From NCBI GenBank assembly GCA_963771505.1, contig CAVYTO010000002.1:806001-870000 (forward strand): a stretch of DNA of 64,000 nt, written 5' to 3'. Source of the stretch: JAJPHW01 sp963771505 (GTDB taxonomy: Bacteria > Acidobacteriota > Terriglobia > Terriglobales > Acidobacteriaceae). Below the pieces are notes generated by a model. The model searched no databases. It was not told the origin of the DNA and saw only the letters and a program-made list of their open reading frames with translations. The position numbers and the translations under genes were made by a program. Shown piece by piece: positions 32,054 to 41,174 of this stretch. Every line of letters starts with the position of its first letter. Within the stretch, counting starts at the first letter, position 1.

Positions 32054-34489
32054 CTAGTGTCGACCGCCCCCACCACCGGAGCGTCCACCGCGGCTGGGCC
32101 CGCCGCGTCCGCGGCCACGTCCGCCACCACCACCGCCGCCCGGTCGACCGCCACGGCCACCGCCGCGTCCGCCGCGATCCGGACCGCGGTCTTGCCGCTC
32201 GCCGGAACCGCTGGCTGGCGCTTGAGGCGGACCGTCACGGTTGAAGTTGGGTTCGTTTTCGTCGTAGTCCGCGCCGCCTTCAATGGTGAGCGTACCGCCG
32301 CTCGAAGTAGAAGGGGCTGCGGAAGCATGCATTGGTTCACCGACTGCTTCTCCGTCGCCTTCCGGTGGCGCTTCTCCTCCGCCCATCTTCGCGCGCTGCT
32401 CTTTGAGAATCGCTTTGCGCGAAAGGCGGATGCGGTTACCTTCAACCGCGAGGACTTTCACCAGCACCTGATCGCCTTCTTTCAGCTCGTCGCGTACATC
32501 GGCGATGCGATGCTCGGCAACTTCGCTTATGTGCAGCAGACCGTCGGTTCCGGGAATGATTTCGACGAAAGCGCCGAAATCGGCGAGCCGAGTGACGGTG
32601 CCTAGGTAGGTCTTGCCTACTTCAGCCGATGCCGTCAGGTTGCGGATAATTTCCAGCGCTTTGTTGGCCGACGTTTCGTCATTCGACGAGACGTTGACTT
32701 TGCCCGTGTCTTCCACGTCGATCTTGACGCCAGTCTGCTCGATGATCGAACGGATCATTTTGCCGCCGGGCCCAATTACGTCGCGAATCTTGTCGACGGG
32801 AATTTGCAGGGTGTAAATCCGTGGAGCGAATGAAGATACGGTATCGCGATGGCCGGTGATGGCAGCCGCCATTTTGTCGAGAATGAACAGGCGTCCGCGT
32901 TGCGCCTGAGCCAGGGCTTCGCGCATGATCTGCGCGGTAATGCCGCCGACCTTGATGTCCATCTGAAGCGCGGTGATTCCCTCTTGCGTACCGGCAACTT
33001 TGAAGTCCATGTCGCCGTAGTGATCTTCAGCGCCTGCGATGTCGGTAAGGATGGCGTAATCGTCGCCTTCTTTCACCAATCCCATGGCAACGCCGGCAAC
33101 TGGAGCTTTCAGCGGAACGCCTGCGTCCATCAAAGAGAGCGAAGCGCCGCAAATGCTCGCCATTGAGGACGAGCCGTTCGATTCCAGAATGTCCGAGACG
33201 ACACGCATCGCGTAGGGCCAGTTCTCTTCCGTCGGGAGGACTGCGGAAATGGAACGCTCAGCGAGCGCACCATGACCGATTTCGCGGCGGCCTGCGCCAC
33301 GCAAAAAGCTCACTTCGCCAACGCTGAAGGGCGGAAAGTTATAGTGCAACATGAAGCGCTTTTTGGCTTCGCCCTGGAAGGTTTCGAGCCGCTGCATGTC
33401 GTCGCTGGTGCCGAGGGTCGTGGTGACGAGCGCCTGGGTTTCGCCGCGGGTGAATACTGCGGAACCGTGGGTGCGGGGCAGAACGCCGACTTCGATCCAG
33501 ATGTCGCGAATTTGGTCGAATGCACGTCCATCGGGACGACGTTTGCGCTTAATCACTTCTTCGCGGAAGATGCGCTCGCGCAGAGTTTCATAGTAAGTCT
33601 TCAGCTTGGCGCGTCCGGCTAAATCGTCTTCCGGAATTTCGGCCATCAGCTTCTTCTTCAGATCTTTGATCAGCGTGTAGCTTTCGGCTTTCGGATGCTT
33701 TTCGGTATCGCAGCAATCCGTCAACTCGGCGCCGATCTTCTTCTTGAGGTGATCGTAGTAAGCCTGGTCGAATTCCGGCGGGGTGACCGCTCGTTTCGCC
33801 TTGCCAGCTTTCGCTTTGAGTTCGTTGATGGCGAAGCAAATCTTCTTGATCTCGCCGTGAGCGAATTCGATTGCGTCCACGACTGTCTCTTCCTTCACGC
33901 CCTTGGCGCCGGATTCGATCATCACGATGCCGTCGGCGGTACCGACAACCATAATGTTGAGCGCGCTCTCGCGCATTTCTTCGTAGGTCGGGTTAACGAT
34001 AAATTCGCCGTCCACTTGGCCGACGCGGACTGCGCCGATCGGTCCGTTAAAAGGAATATCTGAAATCGTGAGCGACGCCGATGCGCCGTTAATGCCGAGA
34101 ACGTCCGGATCGTTTTCCGAATCCGCGGAAAGCACAAACGCGATCACCTGGGTTTCGCAGCGGAATCCATCGGGAAACAGCGGGCGGATGGGACGGTCAA
34201 TCTGGCGGCTGGTGAGAATTTCGCGTTCGCTGGGGCGGCCTTCGCGCTTGATGAAGCCGCCGGGGAAACGTCCGCCGGCGTAAGTGTATTCGCGGTAGTC
34301 GACGGTCAGCGGGAAAAAGTCGATGCCTTCGCGGGGGTCGGGATTGGCTGTAGCGGTGGCGAGCACGACGTTGTCGCCGCTGCGGACGACGGTCGATCCA
34401 TGGGCCTGCTTGGCCAATTTGCCGGTTTCGAACGAAATTTTCTTGCCGCCGGCGAGGTCAACGGTAACTTCAGTTGCGTGAGGTTTCAT
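32054..34489 (-). CDS. pnp: polyribonucleotide nucleotidyltransferase (PNPase) with RGG-rich C-terminal tail
   Basis: 811 residues; typical PNPases have about 700. Two RNase PH domains (about 1-235 and 320-550) are joined by a helical domain. The KH domain (about 555-615, IRDVIGPGGKMIRSI) and the S1 domain (about 622-695, GTVTRLADFGAFVEI) follow. The last roughly 45 residues are almost only G and R (DRGGRGGGRGGRPGGGGGGG and on), after an acidic linker. PNPase degrades mRNA 3' to 5' with phosphate in the degradosome. RGG tails bind RNA and promote condensates in other proteins. AAGGAT lies 5 nt before the ATG. It follows rpsO, the classic gene order. Confidence 0.96.
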   Translation of the reverse strand: MKPHATEVTVDLAGGKKISFETGKLAKQAHGSTVVRSGDNVVLATATANPDPREGIDFFPLTVDYREYTYAGGRFPGGFIKREGRPSEREILTSRQIDRPIRPLFPDGFRCETQVIAFVLSADSENDPDVLGINGASASLTISDIPFNGPIGAVRVGQVDGEFIVNPTYEEMRESALNIMVVGTADGIVMIESGAKGVKEETVVDAIEFAHGEIKKICFAINELKAKAGKAKRAVTPPEFDQAYYDHLKKKIGAELTDCCDTEKHPKAESYTLIKDLKKKLMAEIPEDDLAGRAKLKTYYETLRERIFREEVIKRKRRPDGRAFDQIRDIWIEVGVLPRTHGSAVFTRGETQALVTTTLGTSDDMQRLETFQGEAKKRFMLHYNFPPFSVGEVSFLRGAGRREIGHGALAERSISAVLPTEENWPYAMRVVSDILESNGSSSMASICGASLSLMDAGVPLKAPVAGVAMGLVKEGDDYAILTDIAGAEDHYGDMDFKVAGTQEGITALQMDIKVGGITAQIMREALAQAQRGRLFILDKMAAAITGHRDTVSSFAPRIYTLQIPVDKIRDVIGPGGKMIRSIIEQTGVKIDVEDTGKVNVSSNDETSANKALEIIRNLTASAEVGKTYLGTVTRLADFGAFVEIIPGTDGLLHISEVAEHRIADVRDELKEGDQVLVKVLAVEGNRIRLSRKAILKEQRAKMGGGEAPPEGDGEAVGEPMHASAAPSTSSGGTLTIEGGADYDENEPNFNRDGPPQAPASGSGERQDRGPDRGGRGGGRGGRPGGGGGGGRGRGRGGPSRGGRSGGGGGRH

Positions 34490-34674
34490 GATTCATCCTT
34501 TAAATGGGAGCGCGAACGATGTCGAGCGCGAGAGTAGATTTGTAGCAGGAAGGAGCGCCGTCCGTTGCAGTCCGGGCGAACGGAGAACGGCCAATGCACG
34601 ACATGATGGGGATTCCCTCATTGCTGTTGTGATTTCGATTCCTTTTAGATCAACGAAACGGGGCCGGCCGTGAA

Positions 34675-34941
34675 CTAGTGGCGGAGACCAAGTTTCTGGA
34701 CGACAGTCTTATAGCGGCCGGAATCGTACACTTTGAGGTAATCCAGCAGGCTGCGGCGCTTGCTGACCAACATGAGAAGTCCGCGGCGCGAGCCGTGGTC
34801 TTTCTTGTGCGACTTGAAGTGTTCCGTCAGGTGACCAATGCGTTCGCTTAAAAGAGCGATCTGGACTTCCGGGCTGCCCGTATCGTTGGCGTGGGCGGCG
34901 TACTGATCAATGAGGGACTTTTTTTGCTCTCTGGCTAACAC
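34675..34941 (-). CDS. rpsO: 30S ribosomal protein S15
   Basis: 88 residues, full length. DTGSPEVQIALLSERI, HFKSHKKDHGSRRGLLMLVS and KRRSLLDYLK are the S15 signatures that bind the 16S rRNA central domain. The start is a GTG at 34941, giving the family-typical MLA N-terminus, with AGGAGT about 11 nt upstream. pnp follows after 185 bp. In many bacteria S15 represses its own mRNA through a leader structure, but I did not recognise one here. Confidence 0.96.
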   Translation of the reverse strand: MLAREQKKSLIDQYAAHANDTGSPEVQIALLSERIGHLTEHFKSHKKDHGSRRGLLMLVSKRRSLLDYLKVYDSGRYKTVVQKLGLRH

Positions 34942-35098
34942 TTACGCGATGCACTCCTGTTTCTATTCGATTGTCTTTATGTGACCTTATGAGGTTATCA
35001 CAACAGCAAGAAGTTCGGCCAGACGGCGAGGGATCGGAGAACAATCTAAGGAGAGTCGGGCTGTGTCGTCCGATAACGTTTCGGTAAAGGCGTTAACA

Positions 35099-35147
35099 GG
35101 ACAGGGTGCCCCAGCCTTTCGCATTTTTGCGAAGGCTGGGCCTGTCC
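35099..35147. repeat. long REP-like hairpin beside a RAYT remnant
   Basis: GGACAGG pairs with CCTGTCC on the outside, and CCCAGCCTTTCGC pairs with GCGAAGGCTGGG (one bulge) around ATTTTT on the inside. It forms the left border of the transposase-like remnant. RAYT transposases are known to be flanked by REP palindromes and to act on them. Confidence 0.65.
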
Positions 35148-35149
35148 AC

Positions 35150-35510
35150 TCGTCACGGCAAATATCCGGCTATGTGGTGATGCCCGAACACGTTCACTTG
35201 CTGCTCGGCGAACCGGAGCGCGGCACGTTAGCTTTGTCGCTGCAAATGATGAACCAGTGTGTTTCACGAAAGCTGAATGCGAAGTCGGCCAAACATCCGT
35301 TGTGGCTGCCGCGCTATTACGATTTCGACGTTTGGAGCGAATACAAGCATGTGGAGAAGCTGCGCTACATACAACCGAATCCCGCTACTAGCCGGGCGGT
35401 CGCGCATTTTGCGGTCGAGCATCTTGCGGTCGAGCGAAGGCTGGGACACTTCATTCATTACAGCAAAGAAATCTTGTGCCTCGTTCTTATCGAGGGAGAC
35501 CGCGGTATGA
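35150..35510 (+). pseudogene. remnant of a REP-associated tyrosine transposase (RAYT, Y1/IS200-like)
   Basis: GYVVMPEHVHLLLGEPERGT contains the HxH motif of Y1 transposases, and LPRYYDFDVWSEYKHVEKLR with RYIQPNP is the usual RAYT follow-up. The N-terminal part, including the strand before GYVVMPEHVH, is missing, because the REP-like hairpin occupies that place. After NPATSRA the frame is lost. A later piece in the next frame (GWDTSFITAKK) recalls the WSSFRHY region of intact proteins. A 12-base direct repeat (TTGCGGTCGAGC, twice near 35410-35440) lies at the break. The gene is dead in this state. A longer chance open frame (35063-35668) runs over it. Confidence 0.7.
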
Positions 35511-35531
35511 TTAATTTTCTAAGAACATCGG

Positions 35532-36146
35532 TCAGACTTCGACGCCGTCATCTTTCCATTGATTCCCGCAGGCGTCACAGCTCCAGTTGTACTTCGAGTC
35601 TGGCGTGGACGTGCCCGATGCGTCACCGTCGAGCCCTTCAAAAACAATTTCCGTGGAATGGCACTTAGGGCATTGAATTTCGCATGCTGCGTTTTGCTGT
35701 TGATCTGCGGGATCCTGCGGGAGGCCTTGGCCTAAGGCACCTAACGCGTATTGCTGCTGGCGTTCCCAGACCTTCACTTCAATTTCCCTGTCGAAATTGG
35801 ATGGCAACTGGCTCAGGTCGTCCACATTGTCTGGACCAAAATAAGAAGGGATGCCAGCGGCATCCAGAATTGTTTTGTGCTGGCGCGCTTCGTTGATATT
35901 CCAAACTCGGGCGACGGAAGCAAGTTCGGATGGCGGAAGATCGAAATCTCCGGATGGTTCGTCGGGCGGAGTTTCTTTGATGGCGAGTATCAGATGACGG
36001 TTAGCGAGCTCGGATTGCAGCGCTTCGCGTGCGGCGTCGGTTAAGTCGCTGCCGTCTTCGGCGAGTGCAAGCAGTTCGTCGTCGTACATGCGAGCGTACA
36101 AAGTTTGCAGTCGGCGGGTTCCTTCAACTGGATCGGGAATGCTCAT
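35532..36146 (-). CDS. hypothetical protein with DUF2007-like middle and C-terminal zinc ribbon
   Basis: 204 residues, cytoplasmic. The N-terminal helices (LYARMYDDELLALAEDGSDL) precede a segment of the DUF2007 type (EARQHKTILDAAGIPSYFGP). The C-terminus has two Cys pairs, CPKCHS and CDACGNQW, about 30 residues apart, as in a zinc ribbon. The reading frame overlaps the chance extension of the RAYT remnant on the other strand but not its recognisable part. A regulatory or binding role is possible; no specific function is known. Confidence 0.7.
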   Translation of the reverse strand: MSIPDPVEGTRRLQTLYARMYDDELLALAEDGSDLTDAAREALQSELANRHLILAIKETPPDEPSGDFDLPPSELASVARVWNINEARQHKTILDAAGIPSYFGPDNVDDLSQLPSNFDREIEVKVWERQQQYALGALGQGLPQDPADQQQNAACEIQCPKCHSTEIVFEGLDGDASGTSTPDSKYNWSCDACGNQWKDDGVEV

Positions 36147-36197
36147 ATCGGCGGCAATGATATCCGATTTTCGGTTGGAGCGACGGCACAGTGACCG

Positions 36198-36968
36198 CTA
36201 CGCAGCCATCAAGTGCTGCACTGTTTCTTCCACCTTAGGCCAGGCGCGCGAGTGAGGATCGATCAGGTCGAAGTGGCCGGCGGTCGCGATCTCGAGGTCG
36301 TGAACATCTTCTCCGCGCTTCTTCTTGGCTTGCACATAGTCGCGGCTGAATGATGGAGGCACCACGTCATCGGCTGCGCCTTGAATGAGCCATTGCGCCG
36401 CTTTGATCGAGCGCTGCATGGGGTCGGCTTCGCGGTAATGGTCGGCCACTTCTGTGGGCTTGCCTCCCATGAATTCGACGACGGCGTCGTTGCTGAGATG
36501 TTGCTGGTAAGCCTGCTCGAGGTCAACCACCCCGGCGAGTGAAATAACGCGCTTCACCGTGAGATCGTGGGCGGCAAGGCAGAGCGCGAGTTGGCCGCCG
36601 GCGGAATGTCCCATCACCAGAATTTTCGTTGGATCGAGTTTGTACTGCTTGGCGATCTGCGGGATGAATCGGTAACCGTTGGTGACGTCTTCAAAACTAC
36701 CCGGCCACCCGCCACCGGGATTGCCTACTCGACGATATTCGAGATTCCAAGTGGCAAAGCCTTTCGCGGTGAGCGCGGCGGACAGGTGCCCGGCGTGAGT
36801 GAGATCGTATTTTGCCCGCCAAAAGCCGCCGTGGATATTCATAACGACCGGAAACGGTCCGGCGGTCTTGGGAAAGCGCAATTCGCCAAACTGATTGGCA
36901 TCTTTGCCGTATGGAACGCGAGCGTCCGCAGGGGGCGGAGGAGTGGTGAGGATGTCGTCGCCAGCCAT
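36198..36968 (-). CDS. alpha/beta hydrolase, esterase-like
   Basis: 256 residues, no signal peptide. The oxyanion segment NIHGGFWRAKYD, nucleophile elbow GHSAGG, acid in AADDVVPPSF and histidine in TAGHFDLIDPHS complete the catalytic triad. The HGG(F)W oxyanion motif is typical of acetyl/feruloyl esterases and kynurenine-formamidase-like enzymes related to the hormone-sensitive lipase group. The substrate is probably a small ester, but it is unassigned. No operon partner is evident. Confidence 0.83.
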   Translation of the reverse strand: MAGDDILTTPPPPADARVPYGKDANQFGELRFPKTAGPFPVVMNIHGGFWRAKYDLTHAGHLSAALTAKGFATWNLEYRRVGNPGGGWPGSFEDVTNGYRFIPQIAKQYKLDPTKILVMGHSAGGQLALCLAAHDLTVKRVISLAGVVDLEQAYQQHLSNDAVVEFMGGKPTEVADHYREADPMQRSIKAAQWLIQGAADDVVPPSFSRDYVQAKKKRGEDVHDLEIATAGHFDLIDPHSRAWPKVEETVQHLMAA

Positions 36969-37088
36969 GATTCGATTAAAGCACAGGCGATCGTGACAGG
37001 GCGTTGTGAAGTTTCCACTCCAGCTCCAAAATGTGCGGCTGGAATGGCCCTCCCCAGTGTTTCGCGGAACTAATTTTCCCGCTTAGGG

Positions 37089-37328
37089 TTATTGCTCTTT
37101 CAATTTCAGGCGCGACTTGTTCTCTTCCATAAACTCTTTCAATTGAGGAGCGGCGTCGAGCAGGCGATTCCATTGTTCAAAATAAAGGGTGACGGGGAAT
37201 CGGCCAAGGCCATATACGCTTACACCGCCTTTTTCTCCCACGCGGAATTCCAGGCTTCCCGTCCGGCGGGGCTGTTTTTCGAGTTCGGCAAGGCGGGCTT
37301 TGAGTTCTTCATAAGTAGGTTCGGCCAT
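37089..37328 (-). CDS. small conserved-type hypothetical protein
   Basis: 79 residues. A coiled N-terminal helix (PTYEELKARLAELEKQ) is followed by a beta-hairpin-like segment (LEFRVGEKGGVSVYGLGRFP) and a charged C-terminal helix. The order of helix, VSVYGLGRFPVTLY and helix is seen in small bacterial proteins without known function. The ATG at 37328 has AAGGAG upstream on the minus strand. Confidence 0.65.
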   Translation of the reverse strand: MAEPTYEELKARLAELEKQPRRTGSLEFRVGEKGGVSVYGLGRFPVTLYFEQWNRLLDAAPQLKEFMEENKSRLKLKEQ

Positions 37329-37451
37329 GGCATCTGACTCCTTAGATATTTTTAGGATGCCAACATCATAGGGATTGCGCGGTCGTTCGTCGAGGGCTGG
37401 GAAAACGGAAAAAACGGCATTCAGCTGCCCTAGGGGATGTCCGTATTACAT

Positions 37452-37474
37452 AAGTAACTTTGCAGAGGTTACTT
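37452..37474 (+). promoter_or_regulatory. inverted repeat upstream of the S53 protease gene
   Basis: AAGTAAC-9 nt-GTTACTT is a perfect 7-bp dyad 36 bp before the protease start. It is followed by a short T-run. It could be an operator or a weak attenuator; the sequence does not decide. Confidence 0.3.
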
Positions 37475-37509
37475 TTTCCCGGAGAATGCAGGGCACAAGG
37501 AGTTTTACA

Positions 37510-40476
37510 ATGAAAATGTTGGGCTGTACCATCCTCCTCCTGGCTTCAGCGTTGCCGAGCTTTGCCGCACCGAATCAACCGGACCGCATTCCTGGTGCGA
37601 TCACAAATCAGCCATCCGTAAAGCTGACGGGGAACGTGCATCCCAAGGCGACTGCCCAGAACGATCAGGGCGCTGTGGAACCCGGCATGAAACTGGACTA
37701 CATGACCATGGTCTTCGAGCCCACCACCGCGCAGAAAGCCGACCTGAAACAGTTTCTGGCGGATTTGCAAACTCCTTCGTCACCGGATTATCGCCACTGG
37801 CTAAGTCCGGAAGAATTCGCCGACCGCTTCGGCGTATCGCAGCACGACATGCAGACCGTGGCAAATTGGCTCACTGGGCAGGGTTTCGCAGTTGTGCAAC
37901 CAGCCCGCGGACGGGGCTGGATCGTTTTCAGCGGTACGGCACGGTTAGTCGAGCAGGTATTTCAAACACAGATTCATTACTACATGGTCGATGGACAAAA
38001 GCACTTTGCCAACGCGACGAGCCCGTCGATTCCCAAAGCTCTTGCTGGGATGGTGATTGGATTCCGCGGCATGAACAATTTCAGTCCAAAGCCCATGATT
38101 GTGAAATCCAAGCGTCAGTTGAGCAGCGTGAGGCGCGATTACAGTTCGGGAGGCTTCAATAATCTCGCGCCCGCCGACATCGCGACCATTTACGACCTAG
38201 GGGCGCTCTACGCCGGAGGCTTCAACGGTACCGGGCAAACCGTGGTGGTCGTCGGCCAGTCGGACATCAGCACCACTGACATCGCGAATTTTCGCTCAGG
38301 ATTTGGCCTGCCAGCAATTCTGCTCACCAGCATGGTAGTTCCGGGAGACACGGACCCTGGCATCGTGGCAGGAGACGAGGACGAATCTCATCTCGACATC
38401 GAGTGGATCGGAGCGGTCGCGCAAAATGCTTCGATCAAGTTCATCATCGGCAACCCGACTACCGGCAATGGTGTGTTCGATTCCGCCCAGTATGCGATTG
38501 ACCAGAACCTCGCTCCTGTCATCAGCATGAGCTACGGCGGATGCGAAACCCAAAACGTATCATTCATTCCAATCTTTGAACCGATTCTGCAACAGGCAAG
38601 CGCTGAGGGAATCACGTTTCTGGCCGCATCGGGCGACTCGGGCGCAGCCAGTTGCGACGGGACCAATCAGGCAACTGCCACCGGGGGTTTGTCGGTCAAC
38701 TATCCGGCCAGCAGCCCCGAAGTGACCGGTGTTGGCGGAACCGAATTCAATGAGGGTGCGGGCGTTTACTGGGGCACGAACGGCACCCACTTAGGCTCGG
38801 CACTTTCCTACATTCCTGAAATCGGCTGGAACGACACAGATGTCACCGGGACCGGTGGCTTCAACGGAACAACGCTGGCGGGCAGCGGAGGCGGACCCAG
38901 CACTTGCGGGTTGGAAATCAACGGAGCTTGCACAGGAGGCTTTCCAAAACCTTCATGGCAGGTCGGGCCCGGCGTTCCCAGCGATGGAGTGCGCGATGTG
39001 CCCGATGTTTCGATGACAGCGTCCGCGAATCATGACGGCTATTTCCTATGTTCTGGGGGCAGCTGCGCGAGTGGCATCGCAGCGGACAATTTCATCGTTG
39101 GCGGAACTTCGGCTTCCACACCGGTGTTTGCCGGAATGGTCGTGCTAGCGAATGAGTTGGCCGTCAAGAGCGGAGCGCAATCGGCGGCAGGTTTGGGCAA
39201 CATTAACAGCCTTCTCTACACCGCGGCTCAATCTAGCGCCCAGGTCTTGCACGATGTGACGACCGGAACAAATATCGTGCCGTGCACATCGGGTTCCATC
39301 GACTGCCCGACCGCAGCTCCGTTTCAGTACGGCTACTACGCCGGGGCAGGCTACGATCTGGTGACTGGGCTGGGATCGGTTGATGGGACCTACATGGCCG
39401 CAGCATCTGCCGGCATATCGGTGACAGAGACCACCAATCCGACGCCAAGCGTGTTGACGGGATCGAGTGTCACTTTAACCGCCGTCGTCGATCACAAAGG
39501 CTCGGTCGTCCCCACTGGAACTGTGATTTTTATGGATGGAGCCACGCAGCTCGGGAGTCCAGTCAGCCTGACTTCAGGAACGGCAACGTACCAGACGAGC
39601 GCGTTAGTCGGCGGAGTGCATAGTCTGACGTCGGTGTACTCTGGCGATTCAAACTTTCCTTCTCTGACATCTTCTGTGACATCGCTGTTAGTGACGCTCG
39701 ATCAACCCAACACTACCTCGCTGATGTTGTCATCGGCCAGTGTGGATGCAGGAAGCGCGGTTACGTTCACCGGAACGGTCACTGGCAATGGAGTACCGCC
39801 GACCGGAACCGTTACATTTTTGAACGGCTCTTCGCTTTTGGATAGCGGATCGCTTTCCGGGGGCGTAGCCTCTTTCACCACGAGTTCCCTGACAGCAAAC
39901 ACATACACTGTAACGGCGAACTACAGCGGAGACGCGAACTACGCCATCTCCTCCTCCCCGCCGTCCGTGTTGAGCGTGGTCGATTTCTCGCTCACGCCGA
40001 GCGCGACGATTAAGATAGCGGCGGCCGGACAGCCTGGCTCGGCCACACTCACGGCGACACCGATGGGAGGGTTTAGCGGGACCATCGCCTACACCTGCAC
40101 GGGACCGCCCACGGGAGCGGCTTGCACCATAACTCCAACTTCAACTGGTGCCACAGTGATGGTCACCACTACCGCCGCCAGCGCAGCACTTGCGCCTGCA
40201 CGAGGCAACGGGCTGTATTACGCGATTGTTTTGCCGGGCATGCTCGGCATTGTGCTGCTAGGACAAGGTAAAAATAGGAGGGGTAGAGCCAGCCACCTGC
40301 TAACAGTCATGTGCATACTAGGGCTTTCGGTCACCTGGATGTCCGCATGTGGTGGCAGCAGCAATTCAAGCGGCACGTCAAATACCGCAACTCCAGCCGG
40401 AACGTACACTTTGAACGTCACGGGCACCTCCGGAACTTTGTCTCACAATTCGGTTGTGACGCTCGTTGTTCAATAA
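37510..40476 (+). CDS. secreted S53 (sedolisin/kumamolisin) protease with Ig-like repeats and hydrophobic C-terminal module
   Basis: 988 residues from the ATG at 37510 (AGGAG 7 nt upstream, signal peptide MKMLGCTILLLASALPSFA). A pro-kumamolisin domain (about 40-195) precedes the S53 catalytic domain (about 220-635), with E292 and D296 in DESHLDIEWIGA and S534 in GGTSASTP, the sedolisin triad spacing. Two Ig-like repeats follow (about 645-735 and 740-825; PTGTVIFMDG and PTGTVTFLNG). Then come a Cys-containing domain, a membrane segment (YYAIVLPGMLGIVLLGQG), a basic stretch, a second hydrophobic stretch ending WMSACGG, and a final beta segment. Sedolisins are acid-active endopeptidases that mature by self-cleavage. 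The first ATG of the frame (37489) lacks such context. Confidence 0.92.
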   Translation: MKMLGCTILLLASALPSFAAPNQPDRIPGAITNQPSVKLTGNVHPKATAQNDQGAVEPGMKLDYMTMVFEPTTAQKADLKQFLADLQTPSSPDYRHWLSPEEFADRFGVSQHDMQTVANWLTGQGFAVVQPARGRGWIVFSGTARLVEQVFQTQIHYYMVDGQKHFANATSPSIPKALAGMVIGFRGMNNFSPKPMIVKSKRQLSSVRRDYSSGGFNNLAPADIATIYDLGALYAGGFNGTGQTVVVVGQSDISTTDIANFRSGFGLPAILLTSMVVPGDTDPGIVAGDEDESHLDIEWIGAVAQNASIKFIIGNPTTGNGVFDSAQYAIDQNLAPVISMSYGGCETQNVSFIPIFEPILQQASAEGITFLAASGDSGAASCDGTNQATATGGLSVNYPASSPEVTGVGGTEFNEGAGVYWGTNGTHLGSALSYIPEIGWNDTDVTGTGGFNGTTLAGSGGGPSTCGLEINGACTGGFPKPSWQVGPGVPSDGVRDVPDVSMTASANHDGYFLCSGGSCASGIAADNFIVGGTSASTPVFAGMVVLANELAVKSGAQSAAGLGNINSLLYTAAQSSAQVLHDVTTGTNIVPCTSGSIDCPTAAPFQYGYYAGAGYDLVTGLGSVDGTYMAAASAGISVTETTNPTPSVLTGSSVTLTAVVDHKGSVVPTGTVIFMDGATQLGSPVSLTSGTATYQTSALVGGVHSLTSVYSGDSNFPSLTSSVTSLLVTLDQPNTTSLMLSSASVDAGSAVTFTGTVTGNGVPPTGTVTFLNGSSLLDSGSLSGGVASFTTSSLTANTYTVTANYSGDANYAISSSPPSVLSVVDFSLTPSATIKIAAAGQPGSATLTATPMGGFSGTIAYTCTGPPTGAACTITPTSTGATVMVTTTAASAALAPARGNGLYYAIVLPGMLGIVLLGQGKNRRGRASHLLTVMCILGLSVTWMSACGGSSNSSGTSNTATPAGTYTLNVTGTSGTLSHNSVVTLVVQ

Positions 40477-40497
40477 TCAACCAGAGAGCATTTCATT

Positions 40498-40522
40498 GCC
40501 CCGCGGAAGCGGGGCATTTTTT
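40498..40522 (+). terminator. terminator of the S53 protease gene
   Basis: GCCCCGC-GGAA-GCGGGGC is a 7-bp stem with a tetraloop, followed by ATTTTTT. It lies 22 nt after the stop codon. Confidence 0.92.
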
Positions 40523-40551
40523 CTGTGCCGTTTTTATGCCACACTCGGGAA

Positions 40552-41085
40552 ATGAATCAACCAGAACCCTGGCTGCGAGGAACGTTGACGGAGATGCCTG
40601 CGGTCCAGCGAGCTGTGCTGCACGCGCTTGAATTTGCACACGAGGATTTATTGCGATGGTGCACTGATCTGTCCGATGACAAATTAATCTCACAGCCTGA
40701 CGGATTGCCGTCAATCGCTTTCCATCTTCGCCACATCGGACGCAGTCTGGACCGATTGCTCTCTTATGCAGAAGGCCGTGAGTTGAGCGGGGAGCAATTG
40801 GCACTGTTGAGGTCAGAATCTGAGATCGGAGCCACGCGGAGCGAGTTATTTGTCGAACTAGCATCAGCGTTTGAAGAGAGCGCGAAGCGAATCCGCGGTT
40901 CGGTGCGCAGTGATCTCGAAGAAGCCAGAACTGTTGGTAAACAGAGACTGCCAACGACTTTCGGGGGATTGCTCGTCCACGTCGCCGACCACACCCAGCG
41001 TCATGTCGGCCAGGTTGTAACGACCGCAAAGTTGCTAACGAACCGGCGCTCGAACTATTCAGGCGATTCGTTTCTTAGCGGCTAG
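40552..41085 (+). CDS. DinB-like four-helix metalloprotein
   Basis: 177 residues. The DinB fold is shown by the helix with FHLRHIGRSLDRLL and a later helix HVADHTQRHVGQV. The spaced His residues are the usual metal ligands. Family members include thiol transferases such as bacillithiol transferases and maleylpyruvate isomerase-like enzymes, but many are unassigned. The start at 40552 is preferred because GGGA lies just upstream and the earlier part falls in the terminator of the preceding gene. A second DinB-like gene lies at 49971. Confidence 0.8.
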   Translation: MNQPEPWLRGTLTEMPAVQRAVLHALEFAHEDLLRWCTDLSDDKLISQPDGLPSIAFHLRHIGRSLDRLLSYAEGRELSGEQLALLRSESEIGATRSELFVELASAFEESAKRIRGSVRSDLEEARTVGKQRLPTTFGGLLVHVADHTQRHVGQVVTTAKLLTNRRSNYSGDSFLSG

Positions 41086-41174
41086 CGTAAAAAACCTCCC
41101 GTCCAGCTTTCCGCTATACTGAAACGTTTTCCTGACATCGAAGCTTCAATTTGATCTCGCAGAGGACTCTCATC

